Positions 1-6,431 of a DNA stretch of 18,868 bases are shown here, piece after piece. This DNA is from Pseudomonadota bacterium (GTDB taxonomy: Bacteria; Pseudomonadota; Gammaproteobacteria; Burkholderiales; Burkholderiaceae_B). A program made the position numbers and the translations under genes. How positions within the stretch are numbered: position 1 is the first letter of the stretch; every line of letters begins with the position of its first letter. The notes under the pieces were generated by a model. That model saw only the letters and a program-made list of their open reading frames with translations. It was not told where the DNA came from and did no database searches. The stretch covers positions 1 through 18,868 of the forward strand of contig JAEXOO010000045.1 in NCBI GenBank assembly GCA_023439305.1, read 5' to 3'.

Positions 1-326
<326 letters not shown>

Positions 327-341
327 TAGGCCTTGGCCTCG

Positions 342-373
342 GCGGGAGCGCCACGCTCCCGCTTATTTCGTTC
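342..373 (+). terminator. Hairpin between tuf and rpsJ (terminator or attenuator)
   Basis: A perfect 9-bp G+C-rich stem (342-350 with 354-362, loop CCA) is followed by the T-rich TTATTTCGTTCTT. It begins 15 bases after the tuf stop and ends 24 bases before the rpsJ start. It could partly terminate tuf transcripts or act as a processing or attenuation structure ahead of rpsJ. The T tract is interrupted, so full termination is uncertain. Confidence 0.6.
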
Positions 374-386
374 TTTAGGACTACAC

Positions 387-698
387 ATGAAAAACCAGAA
401 AATCCGCATCCGTCTGAAGGCCTATGATTACAAGCTGATCGATCAATCGGCAGCCGAAATCGTGGAAACCGCCAAGCGCACCGGTGCAGTTGTTCGTGGC
501 CCCGTGCCACTGCCAACCCGCATCCGTCGTTACGACATCCTGCGTTCGCCTCACGTGAACAAGACGTCGCGCGATCAGTTCGAAATGCGCACTCACCAGC
601 GTCTGATGGACATTGTCGATCCTACCGACAAGACCGTCGATGCGCTGATGCGTCTGGATTTGCCCGCAGGTGTAGACGTCGAAATCGCGCTGCAGTAA
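387..698 (+). CDS. rpsJ: 30S ribosomal protein S10 (NusE)
   Basis: The 103-residue protein is the usual length for S10. It starts MKNQKIRIRLKAYDYKLID and carries the conserved PLPTRIRRYDILRSPHVNK loop and the RTHQRLMDI segment. S10 is a head protein of the small subunit and, as NusE, joins the NusB antitermination complex. The start at 387 is chosen because TTTAGGA (374-380) lies 6 bases upstream and because this is the family's N-terminus; the same frame is open further upstream but without family similarity. Unlike the usual S10 operon, rplC does not follow: a strong terminator stands 26 bases after the stop, and the next ribosomal gene is about 14.4 kb away. Confidence 0.99.
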   Translation: MKNQKIRIRLKAYDYKLIDQSAAEIVETAKRTGAVVRGPVPLPTRIRRYDILRSPHVNKTSRDQFEMRTHQRLMDIVDPTDKTVDALMRLDLPAGVDVEIALQ

Positions 699-724
699 TC
701 TGCCGACGGATTCGTCATACATCG

Positions 725-760
725 AAAAACGCCATGCTTCATGCATGGCGTTTTTTTTTT
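725..760 (+). terminator. Strong intrinsic terminator after rpsJ, probably bidirectional
   Basis: A 13-bp perfect stem (725-737 with 743-755, loop TTCAT) is followed by a run of ten T. The left arm begins with five A, so on the minus strand the same hairpin is followed by five T and can also terminate the convergent comC transcript, which ends 20 bases away. It separates rpsJ from the rest of the S10 genes. Confidence 0.93.
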
Positions 761-779
761 GGCCTTGAGTCGTGCCGTC

Positions 780-1799
780 TCAGGTATCCAGGAGTTGGCG
801 GATGATCTCTGCATCCACGGCGACACCGTTGTGTTCGGCCTGCTGCGCTACGTGCTCGCGCCGCGATCCCGGCAGGCGCACCTCATCGTCCAGCAGCATG
901 GCGTCCACCAGTGTCTGGACGCGTTCTTCGTAACGCTCGGAACCGGCAAAGGCACCTGGATCCATCAATAGGAAGACATGGCAAAGGTTGGGGCGATTGC
1001 CGGCGGCACTGAAGAAGGAGTCGGCCTCGAAGGCCCAGGCGCCGCCTCCCAGCCCCACGCACAGCAGCTCGACCATCAAGGCCAGCATGGCGCCTTTCAC
1101 GCCCCCTGCCGGGCACATCATTCCGGCCAGGCCGGCTTTGGGGTCCGTCGTGGGTTGGCCGTGCTGATCCAGCGCCCAGCCCAGCGGAATGGACTCTCCG
1201 CGCCGGGCGGCTGTCATCAGCTTGCCCCGGGCGACTTCGGACAAGGACAGGTCTATGCTGACCGGCGTTTGATGACGGCGTGGAAATGCCGCTGCAATAG
1301 GGTTGGTGCCGAACAAGGGTCGAGATCCGCCCCAGGCCGGCATGGCGGATGGCGAGTTGCTGAACGCAAACGCCATATAGCCTCGCTCGGCGGCCTGGCG
1401 CAGATGGTAGGAAGCCATGCCGAAATGATGGCTGCGCTGGACAGCGATACAGGCCACGGCCAGTTCGGCGACTCGCTTCATTCCCGTTTGCATGGCTAGA
1501 TCACAGGCAGGGTAGGCCAGCCCGTCCTGGGCATCGATCAGGGCACCGGCGCCTTTTTCAGCAATAATGCACGGCTTGGCCTGCGGGTCTATCCGTCCAT
1601 GTCGTATGTGGCTGATGTATTGGGGAAGCCGGCTCAGGCCATGCGAAGGCAGCCCCTGCATTTCCGCCTCGACCAGCGCACGCGCCGTGCTGGTGCAGGC
1701 GCCAGGCGCGACGCCGACGCGAGACAGGGCTTGTTCAGCCAGGTCCATCAGTTCGGTGCGGGAATAGAGCCGGGGGGGAACAGTGGCGGCGGTGGTCAT
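780..1799 (-). CDS. comC: Ldh/ComC-family dehydrogenase, probable (R)-sulfolactate dehydrogenase (NADP)
   Basis: This 339-residue protein belongs to the malate/L-sulfolactate dehydrogenase family, which is distinct from classical Rossmann lactate dehydrogenases. Visible family marks are the HGLSRLPQY segment (residues 53-61), RSHHFGMASYH (122-132) with the expected catalytic histidine, the SRPLFGTNPIA nucleotide-site segment (159-169), SLSEVARGKLM (185-195) and PAGGVKGAMLAL (230-241). Beside slcC and suyAB, the best reading is ComC, which reduces sulfopyruvate to (R)-sulfolactate with NADPH, so that with SlcC the (S)-enantiomer is converted to the (R)-enantiomer. Its ATG overlaps the slcC stop in an ATGA, indicating translational coupling. 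The family also contains malate, ureidoglycolate and diketogulonate reductases, so the substrate rests mainly on context. Confidence 0.82.
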   Translation of the reverse strand: MTTAATVPPRLYSRTELMDLAEQALSRVGVAPGACTSTARALVEAEMQGLPSHGLSRLPQYISHIRHGRIDPQAKPCIIAEKGAGALIDAQDGLAYPACDLAMQTGMKRVAELAVACIAVQRSHHFGMASYHLRQAAERGYMAFAFSNSPSAMPAWGGSRPLFGTNPIAAAFPRRHQTPVSIDLSLSEVARGKLMTAARRGESIPLGWALDQHGQPTTDPKAGLAGMMCPAGGVKGAMLALMVELLCVGLGGGAWAFEADSFFSAAGNRPNLCHVFLLMDPGAFAGSERYEERVQTLVDAMLLDDEVRLPGSRREHVAQQAEHNGVAVDAEIIRQLLDT

Positions 1800-2731
1800 A
1801 GAGCGGCACTCCGAAGCTGGCGGGCGATGGCATCTGCGATGAAAGCGCTGACGCGGGTATTGGCCTGGCGACTCAGGCCGGCGATATGAGGGGTCAGGAT
1901 CAGATTGGGTACGTCCTGCAAGTGCTCGGTGCGCGGCAGTGGTTCGGGGTCGAACACGTCCAGCGCTGCACCTCCCAAGTGACCGGCGCGCAAGGCAGCG
2001 GCTACGGCGGCCTCATCCACGATGCCGCCCCGCGCGGTATTGATCAGGATGGCATCGGGTTTCATTTGTTCCAGGCGCCGGGCGTCGATCAAATTGCGGG
2101 TGCTGGGCAGCAGAGGCACATGCAGGCTGACGATATCCGATTGGGCGAGCAAGGCATCCAGGGACAAAGACCGGACATGGTGCTGGGCCCAGACAGGGTC
2201 GCTCTCGGCCAGGCCGGAGTCGTGAGCGCAGACGTGCAGGCCCAGGTGATGCGCCAGGGTGCTGACCTGTCGGGCAATATTGCCGAATCCGATCAGGCCC
2301 AGCGTCAGGCCGCCGATTTCCCGGCCCTGGCCCAGCGCTGTGCGCGGCCATTGTCCCTGGCTGACGGCGGCGCTGGAGTCAAATACCCCGCGGGCCAATT
2401 GCAGCGCCGCGCCCAGGACATACTCGGCGACAGCGCGGGCATTGGTCCCCGTGGCAGGAATGACCTGCACATTTTTTTCCCGGCAGGACTCTAGCTGAAT
2501 GTTGTCCAGTCCTACCCCCAGCCTGCCCACGACCTGCAATTGCGGGGCATGCTCCAGCAGATCCTGATCCACCTGGGTTCGATTGCGCACGATGAGGGCG
2601 CGCGATTGCCCCAGTGCGGATCGCAATGCGTCGGGGTGGTCAACGAGTCCGGGGTCGTACAGAACGGAAAACTGTTCCCGCAACTGCTGAACGGCGGGTT
2701 CGTCCATAAATTCACTGATGACAATGTCCAT
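1796..2731 (-). CDS. slcC: D-2-hydroxyacid dehydrogenase, probable (S)-sulfolactate dehydrogenase
   Basis: The 311-residue protein is a D-isomer-specific 2-hydroxyacid dehydrogenase. It has the Rossmann glycine motif GLIGFGNIAR (145-154) and the catalytic triad Arg234 (in NTARGGIVDE), Glu263 (in DPEP) and His282 (in TPHIAG). Within a sulfolactate locus this matches SlcC, which oxidises (S)-sulfolactate to sulfopyruvate with NAD+. The start at 2731 is chosen over the upstream in-frame ATG at 2755 because an AAGGAG Shine-Dalgarno (2743-2738) sits 6 bases before it, and because the upstream ATG overlaps the likely -10 box. It is the first gene of a two-gene operon with comC. A phosphoglycerate-dehydrogenase-like role on another hydroxyacid is the main alternative. 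Confidence 0.83.
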   Translation of the reverse strand: MDIVISEFMDEPAVQQLREQFSVLYDPGLVDHPDALRSALGQSRALIVRNRTQVDQDLLEHAPQLQVVGRLGVGLDNIQLESCREKNVQVIPATGTNARAVAEYVLGAALQLARGVFDSSAAVSQGQWPRTALGQGREIGGLTLGLIGFGNIARQVSTLAHHLGLHVCAHDSGLAESDPVWAQHHVRSLSLDALLAQSDIVSLHVPLLPSTRNLIDARRLEQMKPDAILINTARGGIVDEAAVAAALRAGHLGGAALDVFDPEPLPRTEHLQDVPNLILTPHIAGLSRQANTRVSAFIADAIARQLRSAAL

Positions 2732-2734
2732 GGG

Positions 2735-2743
2735 CCTCTCCTT
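2735..2743 (-). promoter_or_regulatory. Shine-Dalgarno that fixes the slcC start
   Basis: AAGGAGAGG on the minus strand lies 3 bases before the ATG at 2731, with the AAGGAG core 6 bases away. It falls inside the longer open frame that starts at 2755, which argues against that longer start. Confidence 0.8.
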
Positions 2744-2753
2744 GCGAGAACCC

Positions 2754-2782
2754 ATGCTAAATCTGTTAAATATCTAAGTCAA
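2754..2782 (-). promoter_or_regulatory. Probable sigma70 promoter of slcC-comC
   Basis: On the minus strand TTGACT (2782-2777) and TAGCAT (2759-2754) are separated by 17 bases. Transcription would start near 2747, giving a very short leader of about 16 bases that just contains the Shine-Dalgarno. The shared 15-bp element lies 2 bases upstream of the -35 box, exactly as at suyA. Confidence 0.68.
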
Positions 2783-2805
2783 CAATATCATCTATATGAA
2801 TTGTT
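2781..2805 (-). promoter_or_regulatory. Shared regulatory element upstream of slcC (likely GntR operator)
   Basis: The minus strand carries TCATATAGATGATAT (2799-2785), identical over 15 bases to the element before suyA (3661-3675). Here it is also flanked by an inverted repeat AACAAT...ATTGTT (2781-2786 and 2800-2805). Its centre lies about 45 bases upstream of the predicted slcC transcription start. The GntR-family protein encoded between the two sites is the obvious candidate to bind it; that is inference. Confidence 0.72.
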
Positions 2806-2828
2806 TGTGTGCGCGAAGAGCCAGCTGT

Positions 2829-3593
2829 TCAACGATCTCCGGCTTCATGTCCGATGTATTCGTAGTCCTGTACGTTGACGCGGCTCTGGCGCCACTCGAC
2901 AGCCTGCATCTTGTAGGAGTAGGCGACGCGGCGCACGTCCAGCAGGGGCGCGTTCAGCGGAACATCCAGCAATTGGCTGTGGGGCGGGTCGGCCAGGACA
3001 ATGCGCACCTGCTCATCGGTCGTGATGACGTTGACGCCGAAGCGCTCCTGGTAGAAGCGGTACAACGTGCTGCTGCGTTCACGCAACAGCGCTTCGTCCA
3101 GGCCCATGAAGATGCTTTCGGGCACGGTGACGGTATCGACCATGACATTTTGCCCGTTCAGCTTGAGCAGGTTGATGAATTCATACACATAGGAGCCGCC
3201 CCCCAGGCCCAGCTTTTCCTGCGCTTCGCCGCCTGCCCGCAAGCGGCGGAACTGCTGTAGCTGGGTTTCCGGGTAAGAGCGTTTACCGTCTTGACGCGCG
3301 ATCCGGAAGAACTTGAAGAAATGCTGATTATGGGCGTGTTCGGCCACAAAGGTGCCGCGGCCCTGGTGGCGTACCAGAATGTTTTCGGACACCAGATCGT
3401 CGATGGCCTTGCGCAACGTCCCTATGGAGACATTGAAACGAGCCGACAGCACTTTTTCGGGCGGTATGGCATCGCCTTGATTCCATTCGCCGCTGGCCAG
3501 GGCTGTGAGCATGGCCTGCTTGACCTGCTGGTACAGCGGGATGCCGGTGGGCGCCAAGGCGCCGATGGGATGGGTAGGGGCGAAATTGTCCAT
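2829..3593 (-). CDS. GntR-family regulator with UTRA ligand domain, likely regulator of the sulfolactate genes
   Basis: The 254-residue protein has an N-terminal winged helix (about residues 17-84: PLYQQVKQAML, the IPPEKVLSARFNVSIGTLRKAIDDL helix-turn-helix, and the wing RHQGRGTFVAEH). A C-terminal UTRA-type ligand domain follows (about 100-245). This is the HutC subfamily layout, whose members bind a pathway metabolite and control neighbouring genes. The gene lies between slcC and suyA, divergent from suyA, and identical 15-bp elements stand at both target promoters. The ATG at 3593 has only a weak AGAG-type ribosome site. It has no clear promoter of its own, but the suyA-side element at 3661-3675 is close enough to allow autoregulation. 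Sulfolactate or sulfopyruvate as effector is inference. Confidence 0.87.
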   Translation of the reverse strand: MDNFAPTHPIGALAPTGIPLYQQVKQAMLTALASGEWNQGDAIPPEKVLSARFNVSIGTLRKAIDDLVSENILVRHQGRGTFVAEHAHNQHFFKFFRIARQDGKRSYPETQLQQFRRLRAGGEAQEKLGLGGGSYVYEFINLLKLNGQNVMVDTVTVPESIFMGLDEALLRERSSTLYRFYQERFGVNVITTDEQVRIVLADPPHSQLLDVPLNAPLLDVRRVAYSYKMQAVEWRQSRVNVQDYEYIGHEAGDR

Positions 3594-3659
3594 TGAGTTC
3601 TCTGCTGAGGCACGGTCATCAACATTTTACCGTTGCCAGGATTAAATGCACACAATCGA

Positions 3660-3675
3660 ATCATATAGATGATAT
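3660..3675 (+). promoter_or_regulatory. Shared regulatory element upstream of suyA (likely GntR operator)
   Basis: TCATATAGATGATAT (3661-3675) exactly matches the minus-strand element before slcC. With base 3660 it contains the perfect inverted repeat ATCAT-ATAG-ATGAT. It ends 2 bases before the -35 box, the same spacing as at slcC. Its centre is about 45 bases upstream of the predicted start of transcription, a position that suits an activator but does not exclude a repressor. Confidence 0.75.
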
Positions 3676-3677
3676 GC

Positions 3678-3706
3678 TTGACATGAATGAGTTGACTAAT
3701 TAGTAT
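3678..3706 (+). promoter_or_regulatory. Probable sigma70 promoter of suyAB
   Basis: A consensus TTGACA (3678-3683) is followed after 17 bases by TAGTAT (3701-3706). Transcription would start near 3713, leaving a leader of about 55 bases before the suyA ATG. Confidence 0.72.
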
Positions 3707-3768
3707 TTATTTCAAGCACGAAGTAAACCGGTTTTTTGGCATTTCCTTTTCATTCAAGGAGCGTATCG

Positions 3769-4050
3769 ATGATTCACGCTGTATTGCACGACGCAAAAGA
3801 CACGGTCGCTGTCGCCGTGGTGGAAGGCATCAAGGCAGGCACCGAACTGAATGCCTGGATCATGGATGAGGACAAGATCATCCAGGTCCAGGCCCAGCAG
3901 GACATCCCGATCGGCCACAAGGTGGCGTTGCATGCGATGAAGGTGGGCGACACCGTTTACAAGTACGGCGTCGACATCGGCAAGGTGGTGGCCCCCATTC
4001 AGCCGGGTGACCACGCCCATGTGCAGAACATCAAGACCAAGCGCTGGTAA
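3769..4050 (+). CDS. suyA: (R)-sulfolactate sulfo-lyase, small (alpha) subunit, SAF domain
   Basis: The 93-residue protein is a stand-alone SAF-type domain of the UxaA/altronate dehydratase superfamily, the size expected for SuyA. Marks include DTVAVAVVEGIKAG (11-24), the IPIGHKVAL motif (47-54) and the tail VYKYGVDIGKVVAPI...GDHAHVQN. The start at 3769 follows AAGGA (3756-3760) with 8 bases between; an in-frame start further upstream has no ribosome site. With SuyB it forms the iron-dependent lyase that splits (R)-sulfolactate into pyruvate and sulfite in the cytoplasm. Split altronate or galactarate dehydratases have the same two-subunit form, but the neighbouring slcC and comC favour sulfolactate. 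Confidence 0.86.
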   Translation: MIHAVLHDAKDTVAVAVVEGIKAGTELNAWIMDEDKIIQVQAQQDIPIGHKVALHAMKVGDTVYKYGVDIGKVVAPIQPGDHAHVQNIKTKRW

Positions 4051-4095
4051 TCAGCCCGCCTGAACGACTCTGAACCATCACTCAAGGACATCACT

Positions 4096-5271
4096 ATGTC
4101 GGTTATTTCCGCAGACACTACATTCATGGGCTACCGGCGCGCCAACGGTCGGGTAGGCGTGCGTAACCACGTCATCATTTTGCCGGTGGACGATATTTCG
4201 AATGCCGCCGCCCAGGCGGTCGCCAACAACATCAAGGGCACGCTGGCTTTGCCGCACCCCTATGGCCGTCTGCAATTCGGGGAAGATCTGGAGCTGCACT
4301 TTCGCACCTTGATCGGCACGGGCAGCAACCCCAACGTGGCCGCCGTCATTGTGATCGGCATCGAAGAGGGATGGACCAAGCGGGTGGTGGACGGCATTGC
4401 CAAGACGGGCAAGCCCGTGGCCGGCTTCAGCATCGAGCTGAACGGCGACCACAGCACCATCATGCGCGCCTCTCGCGAAGCCAAGGAATACGTGCATTAC
4501 GCCACCGGCCTGCAGCGTGAAGCCTGCCCCATCAGCGAGCTGTGGGTGTCGACCAAGTGCGGAGAGTCCGATACGACTTCCGGCTGTGGCGCCAACCCCA
4601 CCGTGGGCAATGCCTTCGACAAGTTGTATGCCCTGGGCAGCACCTTGTGTTTCGGCGAAACATCGGAGCTGACCGGCGGCGAACACATCGTGGCCGAGCG
4701 CTGCGCCGATGATGCCGTGCGCGAGCGTTTCATGTTCATGTTCAACCGCTACCAGGACATGATCAACCGCTGGAAGACCAGCGACCTGTCCGAGTCCCAG
4801 CCCACCAAGGGCAATATTGCCGGCGGCCTGACCACGATCGAAGAGAAGGCCATGGGCAATATCCAGAAGATCGGCAAGCGCTGCCGGGTGGACGGTGTCC
4901 TGGACAAGGCTGAGGTTCCCGACGGCAAGGGCCTGTGGTTCATGGACTCCTCGTCGGCCGCCGCCGAAATGGTGACCTTGTGTGCCGCCTCGGGGTATGC
5001 CGTCCATTTCTTCCCCACGGGGCAGGGCAACGTCATCGGCAATCCCATCTTGCCGGTGATCAAGATCTGCGCCAATCCTCGCACGGTGCGCACCATGGGC
5101 GAGCATATCGACGTGGATACCTCCGCGCTGTTGCAGCGCGATATTGATCTGGACCAGGCTGGCGACCTGTTGTTGGAAAGCATGCTGGACACCGCCAATG
5201 GACGCTGGACGGCCGCCGAGGCGTTGGGACATCGCGAATTCGTCCTGACTCGTCTGTTCGAAAGTGCGTAG
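4096..5271 (+). CDS. suyB: (R)-sulfolactate sulfo-lyase, large (beta) subunit
   Basis: The 391-residue catalytic subunit belongs to the UxaA/GarD C-terminal family. Family features are the N-terminal FMGYRRANGRVGVRNHVIILP (residues 10-30), the TKCGESDTTSGCGANPTVG region with several cysteines near residue 155-172, the FGETSELTGGE segment and the late PTGQGNVIGNPILPVIKICANP segment. It is about the length expected for SuyB and starts 45 bases after suyA with its own AAGGA (4084-4088). SuyAB removes sulfite from (R)-sulfolactate (EC 4.4.1.24), leaving pyruvate. No sulfite dehydrogenase or sulfite exporter gene is present in the window, so sulfite handling must be encoded elsewhere. The main alternative is a sugar-acid dehydratase. 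Confidence 0.87.
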   Translation: MSVISADTTFMGYRRANGRVGVRNHVIILPVDDISNAAAQAVANNIKGTLALPHPYGRLQFGEDLELHFRTLIGTGSNPNVAAVIVIGIEEGWTKRVVDGIAKTGKPVAGFSIELNGDHSTIMRASREAKEYVHYATGLQREACPISELWVSTKCGESDTTSGCGANPTVGNAFDKLYALGSTLCFGETSELTGGEHIVAERCADDAVRERFMFMFNRYQDMINRWKTSDLSESQPTKGNIAGGLTTIEEKAMGNIQKIGKRCRVDGVLDKAEVPDGKGLWFMDSSSAAAEMVTLCAASGYAVHFFPTGQGNVIGNPILPVIKICANPRTVRTMGEHIDVDTSALLQRDIDLDQAGDLLLESMLDTANGRWTAAEALGHREFVLTRLFESA

Positions 5272-5301
5272 GAGCGCCGTATCCAGCAGGATGTAGTCGA
5301 T

Positions 5302-5340
5302 GGCTTCCCCGGTTCTCCGGGGAGGCCATTCTTGTTTCAC
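5302..5340 (+). terminator. Probable terminator after suyB
   Basis: An 11-bp stem (5302-5312 with 5317-5327, one G:U pair, loop TTCT) is followed by the T-rich ATTCTTGTTT. It would end or weaken the suyAB transcript before the receptor gene. The T tract is interrupted, so read-through into the receptor gene is possible. Confidence 0.65.
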
Positions 5341-5394
5341 GGGCCTGCGGGCTCGCAGCAGCACATACCCATAATTATTTGTTGGAGAGACAAA

Positions 5395-6387
5395 ATGAAT
5401 TATCGCTTTCGTGCTTTGTTGCGCCTGAAGACAGTGGTTGCGGTAACAAGTATTTCCTTCTGTGCCTGGGGCTCTGCCCAGGCCGCCGACTGGCCCAAAG
5501 GGCCGGTCACGCTGGTGGTTCCTTTTTCTGCCGGAGGCACGACCGATGTGGTCGGGCGATTGATGGCCCAGAAGCTGGGCGATCTGTGGGGCAGCAGCGT
5601 GGTGGTGGACAACCGGCCCGGCGCCAGCGGCAATATCGGCGCTTCTCTGGTGGCTCGGGCCACGCCCGATGGCCAGACTATCCTGATGGCCTCGGGCAGC
5701 AATCTGACCGTCAACCCCCACTTGTACAAGGCCTTGCCCTATAACGTGGAAAAGGACTTCACGCTGGTGACCAATGTTGCCTCCGGTCCCATGGTGGTGG
5801 TGACCTCGACCGCCGTGCCGGCCAAGACACTGAAGGAGTTGATCGACTACGCCAAGCAAAATCCGGGCAAACTGAATATGGGGTCGGCTGGCATAGGCAG
5901 CCAGGTCCATATGGCGGGCGAGAATTTCGCCGATGCCGCCGACATCAAGGTGACCCATGTGCCCTACAAGGGCGAGGCGGCGGCCTATACCGACTTGATG
6001 GCCGGCCAGATCGACATGGTGGTCGGCAATATCGGCGCGGTCAGCTCCCTGGTGTCCAGCGGCAAAGTCCGGGCGTTGGGTGTGACGGCCAAAGAGCGGG
6101 CGAAGATGCTGTCCGATATTCCCACTGTGGACGAGTCCGGCGTGCCCGGTTTCGTGAACCAGGGCTGGTTTGCCTTCGTGGTACCCAAGAAGACGCCGCA
6201 GGCCGTGGTCGACAAGCTGTATGCCGACACGCGCAAGGTGTTGGACATGCCTGATGTGCAGCAGCGGCTGGCAAGTCTGGGGATGCAAGGCGTGGGCAAT
6301 ACGTCCGCTCAGCTTGAGCAGGAGGTTCGCGACGAGTCCCAGCTTTGGGAGCGCATCATCAAGGAGCAGGGCATTACCTTGCAGTAA
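5395..6387 (+). CDS. Bug-family periplasmic solute receptor (tripartite tricarboxylate type)
   Basis: The 330-residue protein is a TctC/Bug-type extracytoplasmic binding protein, a family greatly expanded in Bordetella and its relatives. A signal peptide with a basic start (MNYRFRALLRLK) and a hydrophobic core ends at AQA/AD near residue 30. Mature landmarks are WPKGPVTLVVPFSAGGTTDVVGR, the NRPGASGNIG loop and GSAGIGSQVHMAGE, typical of the ligand cleft. The start at 5395 follows GGAGAG (5384-5389) with 5 bases between. No tctA or tctB membrane genes are nearby, so it is an orphan receptor. Its place directly after suyAB suggests sulfolactate or a related carboxylate as ligand, but it could equally serve the dicarboxylate operon that converges on it. 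Confidence 0.91.
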   Translation: MNYRFRALLRLKTVVAVTSISFCAWGSAQAADWPKGPVTLVVPFSAGGTTDVVGRLMAQKLGDLWGSSVVVDNRPGASGNIGASLVARATPDGQTILMASGSNLTVNPHLYKALPYNVEKDFTLVTNVASGPMVVVTSTAVPAKTLKELIDYAKQNPGKLNMGSAGIGSQVHMAGENFADAADIKVTHVPYKGEAAAYTDLMAGQIDMVVGNIGAVSSLVSSGKVRALGVTAKERAKMLSDIPTVDESGVPGFVNQGWFAFVVPKKTPQAVVDKLYADTRKVLDMPDVQQRLASLGMQGVGNTSAQLEQEVRDESQLWERIIKEQGITLQ

Positions 6388-6388
6388 A

Positions 6389-6418
6389 AAAATGGGCCGG
6401 CTCAAGCCGGCCCATTTT
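6389..6418. terminator. Bidirectional terminator between the receptor gene and the redox operon
   Basis: A 13-bp perfect stem (6389-6401 with 6406-6418, loop TCAA) has A residues at its left foot and T residues at its right foot. It can terminate the plus-strand receptor gene, whose stop ends at 6387, and the minus-strand operon, whose last stop is at 6432. Confidence 0.88.
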
Positions 6419-6431
6419 GATTGAGCGACGC

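Larger units (their letters stand above)
3594..3768. promoter_or_regulatory. Divergent control region between the GntR gene and suyA
   Basis: This 175-base region is A+T-rich compared with the genes on either side. It holds the suyA promoter and operator (annotated separately) and the leader of the GntR gene. On the minus strand a TAAAAT-like -10 is visible around 3623-3628, but without a convincing -35 box. Confidence 0.6.

Noticed and set aside
3769..5271. Altronate or galactarate dehydratase as the identity of the SAF/UxaA-like pair
   Set aside because: The fold is shared, but no uronate or sugar-acid genes are nearby, whereas both sulfolactate dehydrogenases and a common promoter element are; kept only as an alternative.
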